A stretch of 64,000 bases of DNA, from assembly GCA_028673005.1 (NCBI GenBank), contig CM054116.1:81480572-81544571 (forward strand). Direction: 5' to 3'. A program made the position numbers and the translations under genes. Source of the DNA: Tanypteryx hageni. Its lineage: Eukaryota; Arthropoda; Insecta; Odonata; Petaluridae. A model generated the notes under the pieces. It did no database searches. It was given only the letters and a program-made list of their open reading frames with translations, and had not been told where the DNA came from. Within the stretch, counting starts at the first letter, position 1. Each line of letters opens with the position of its first letter. Positions 61,616-64,000 of the stretch are shown here, piece after piece.

Positions 61616-64000
61616 GACAAAGCGAGTACGTGCAGTCCTTGCTTCCACTGGAATTCTTACCGTTAGGGTTTAATGGGGTTGAAATGTTTCCCTGTTTTTG
61701 GTGGGGCGTAATTATTTTCTCTTCGCTCCTCACGGGCAGGATCTAATGGGCTATGATGATCAAAAATACCAAAGCGCTGGGTCTAATAACGTCATTCTTT
61801 TGTTCAAAATCTAATCGGCGAAATCAGTTGCATGTCACACGACACTTTATAATGGCCTCTATACCGTCACCGTCTACCTTCCTGTGAGTCAAAAGCGAAC
61901 CGTATTTTCTTGTCCAATCTTCTTTCTATAAATAGTCCAACTTTTTTGGTTTTCTCACCTCACATCCTTCTAGTGTTTATGCATTTTTCCCACTATTACT
62001 TTCGTTTATTTTTAGCTTGATTTTAGTTCGATCTGCTATAATCGATCTAATTGATTGTTATATCGTAGTAATTAACGGATTTTGTAAACTATATTGAGGT
62101 GATAACATAACACTATTTTACTCGCAGCTAATTGATATTAATATATTAATGTTATATAATTACCTTTTTATGAATAATAAATTTCACACACTGTTTTAAT
62201 GCTAGTTAGTAGTGTAACTAACCAATTTTGTTTTTAGAAGTACTTATTTATAAGTATAAGCAATAAAATTTTGTGTAAAACTTATTGAATATGAAGCTTC
62301 TTAACATATACTGTTCTTGGTCTTCTCTTTTGACAATAATATAATATGATAAATCATCAGAACGGATTGCGGATATTCTAGGCCCGAAAAAATAAGTCTT
62401 CGATACCTAAAACTGCTTTTACTAAACTATTTATTTAATTAATATTTGTCCGTAATTTATTTTCGTTTACAATCCATTTCAATTTTTGAAATCCCTTTGT
62501 TAAATGTCTAACTTTTTAAAAGTATCTTTTCAAATGCTCCATTAAAAATTTTGTCCCTGTATATTTTGATGTGAATCTTAAAATAGGCGTTTAAATATAT
62601 TTTATTCCCTGAAATTTTAGGTATTTTTGCGAGAGTTAAATTATTATACCCTATGGTTATTCCACATCCGCGATTGTTTAAAGATTTCGAACACCATCTG
62701 AGAGCTTGATAAACACACACGAGAAATTGAAAACCACATCCTAAATCGTTCAACTATATTAAAATACGTATGACACAAAGATATGCTATTTAATTAATTT
62801 CTTCTGCAAATGCTCCACCTCCAGGAATTCCCACTAATTGAATATCTTTCATGCGGACGCGAATGTATATGCAAAGTTCTGCGAATTCTGCGTTTATGTT
62901 GTGAGAACTCTTATTGAAAGATGTGTCTCTAATAGTTACATCATCGGCACCTTAAATAGCTGACGCCAACGAGGCAGGAGTTGATTTGCTAATCTTATAC
63001 GACCATCATATCACTAATAGTAAATTACATGATGTGATTGGAGTATGTGAGCGTGGTGTGTAGCCAACCATCAGATATCTTGGAAATTCGAAATTGAAAA
63101 GGCGATAGGTTCCACGGATGTACGTCTGGTCAAAAGGAATACAGAATAGTCATCTGAACTGAACGATTCAGAAGATCCTCAATAGATAACGATTCATTTG
63201 TTGGCGGTATTATGACAGGCACATCGCCTGCAGTCATTATTTAATGAAATGGCTATTCAAAGAGTGATCGGCATAACAAAAGTTGTTGTTTTCTAGTAAC
63301 TCGAGAAATTATTTTTTCATCTATATACAGAAGATAATTAGAAATATATTGGAAACCTAAAATCCGTATTTTAAATATTCAGCCAGAATAAAATAATTAG
63401 CATAGTTAGGTATTTGTTGAAATCTAAAAATGTAATGAAAAATACATTTGCACAAATTATGTATTTTAAAGAAAAAATTAGATATGCTTCTTCTGGGGTA
63501 GCCGAAAAAATTATGTTATTTTATTCTACCGATTTCGTTATTCCTATTGAAAATAAATTAATCGTCACAAATCATGGTTTTTCCGAAATGTATACGGGAA
63601 GCAAACCCTTGCCTACAAATTGGCTGATTGATTCAACTGGGACATTAATTTCCGACCATATGCATTGCCTCAAAATAAATGATCCCATAAATGGTTTTTT
63701 AACATTTTTCCGGGGGAAATTTTATCGCGAAAGACGCATCTGATCGTTTATGTCAAAGTCTTGAGATACCGCCATTTCACGTGTCAGTCAGAAATTACGT
63801 TTCTTCGGGGAAAACTAACAAGGGGACAAAAGCACACACAGGCAGCGATCCACGCGACGAGATTATTCGACTGCCTATGTAAAGAGTTGACTTTTAATGG
63901 CGCGCGTCACCAGCTCAAAAAATATTCAAACTTCCTCGCGCGGTCGCCGCGTGCGCGGTTATAATCCGTGGGTTAGCGTAACGAAGGGAACATTGACAGT

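Larger units (their letters stand above)
33640..64000. other. Long non-coding region after the candidate first exon
   Basis: No exon with convincing splice sites and protein content was recognised in this 30 kb. It may be intron of the gene starting at 33612, intergenic DNA, or both. It is AT-rich with many CT- or GA-rich blocks (for example 37110-37645, 39790-40570, 50340-50640, 53280-53580, 54830-55120 and 60040-60360), microsatellites and old transposons listed separately. Open frames at 38765-39238 (-), 57856-58206 (-), 63414-63743 (+) and others were read and not recognised. Confidence 0.5.

Noticed and set aside
63414..63964. Plus-strand frames of 109 and 67 codons at the window end
   Set aside because: Ordinary composition but no recognisable motif, splice site or promoter.

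Overview
This window is nuclear DNA from a eukaryote with a large, AT-rich, gene-poor genome. Only a few short stretches have spliced-exon structure. Almost everything else is intron or intergenic DNA with long (TA)n, (CT)n and (CA)n microsatellites, strand-asymmetric purine or pyrimidine tracts and old non-autonomous transposons (hAT-like, piggyBac-like and tRNA-derived). There are no operons, bacterial promoters, rRNA or CRISPR arrays. Multi-kilobase introns, arthropod-style hAT and piggyBac remnants and a tRNA-derived SINE fit an insect or other arthropod. I cannot name the species.

The main coding content is two related terminal exons facing each other. On the plus strand, a last exon (10831-11061) starts after a clean splice acceptor with Ser-Arg-Tyr-Phe-Asp-Cys and ends in Cys-Cys-Leu-Leu-stop. 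On the minus strand, a gene read from about 29489 down to 21005 has three exons (29489-28968, 26211-25987, 21127-21005) joined by phase-0 introns of about 2.8 and 4.9 kb. Its last exon also starts with Ser-Arg-Tyr-Phe-Asp-Cys and ends in Cys-Arg-Leu-Leu-stop. Both tails are C-x-x-L, the geranylgeranylation form of the CaaX box. The minus-strand protein also has two PPxY motifs, a Lys/Glu-rich segment and a cysteine cluster. I do not recognise the family. The two genes look like convergent paralogs, with about 10 kb between their stop codons.

A possible first coding exon of an unrelated secreted or membrane protein lies at 33612-33639 (+). It is a short hydrophobic signal-peptide start interrupted by a GTAAGT donor, after a GC-rich leader. 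Its later exons were not found.

Layout: 1-10830, non-coding, at least partly intron of the plus-strand gene, with a small inverted-repeat element, a 60-bp direct repeat and a GC-rich zone near 6-7.3 kb. 10831-11785, terminal exon and 3' UTR. 11786-20834, AT-rich intergenic DNA. 20835-29489, the minus-strand gene, with hAT remnants and a SINE in one intron. 29490-33400, CT-rich DNA and a piggyBac-like MITE. 33400-33639, candidate promoter and first exon. 33640-64000, non-coding, with a hAT MITE that keeps its 8-bp target duplication, a tRNA-like foldback, a second SINE, a 139-bp tandem duplication and sites matching the RFX X-box.

Most long open frames here (for example two of about 300 codons near 49 kb) are artefacts of CT- or GA-rich DNA and are not annotated as genes.
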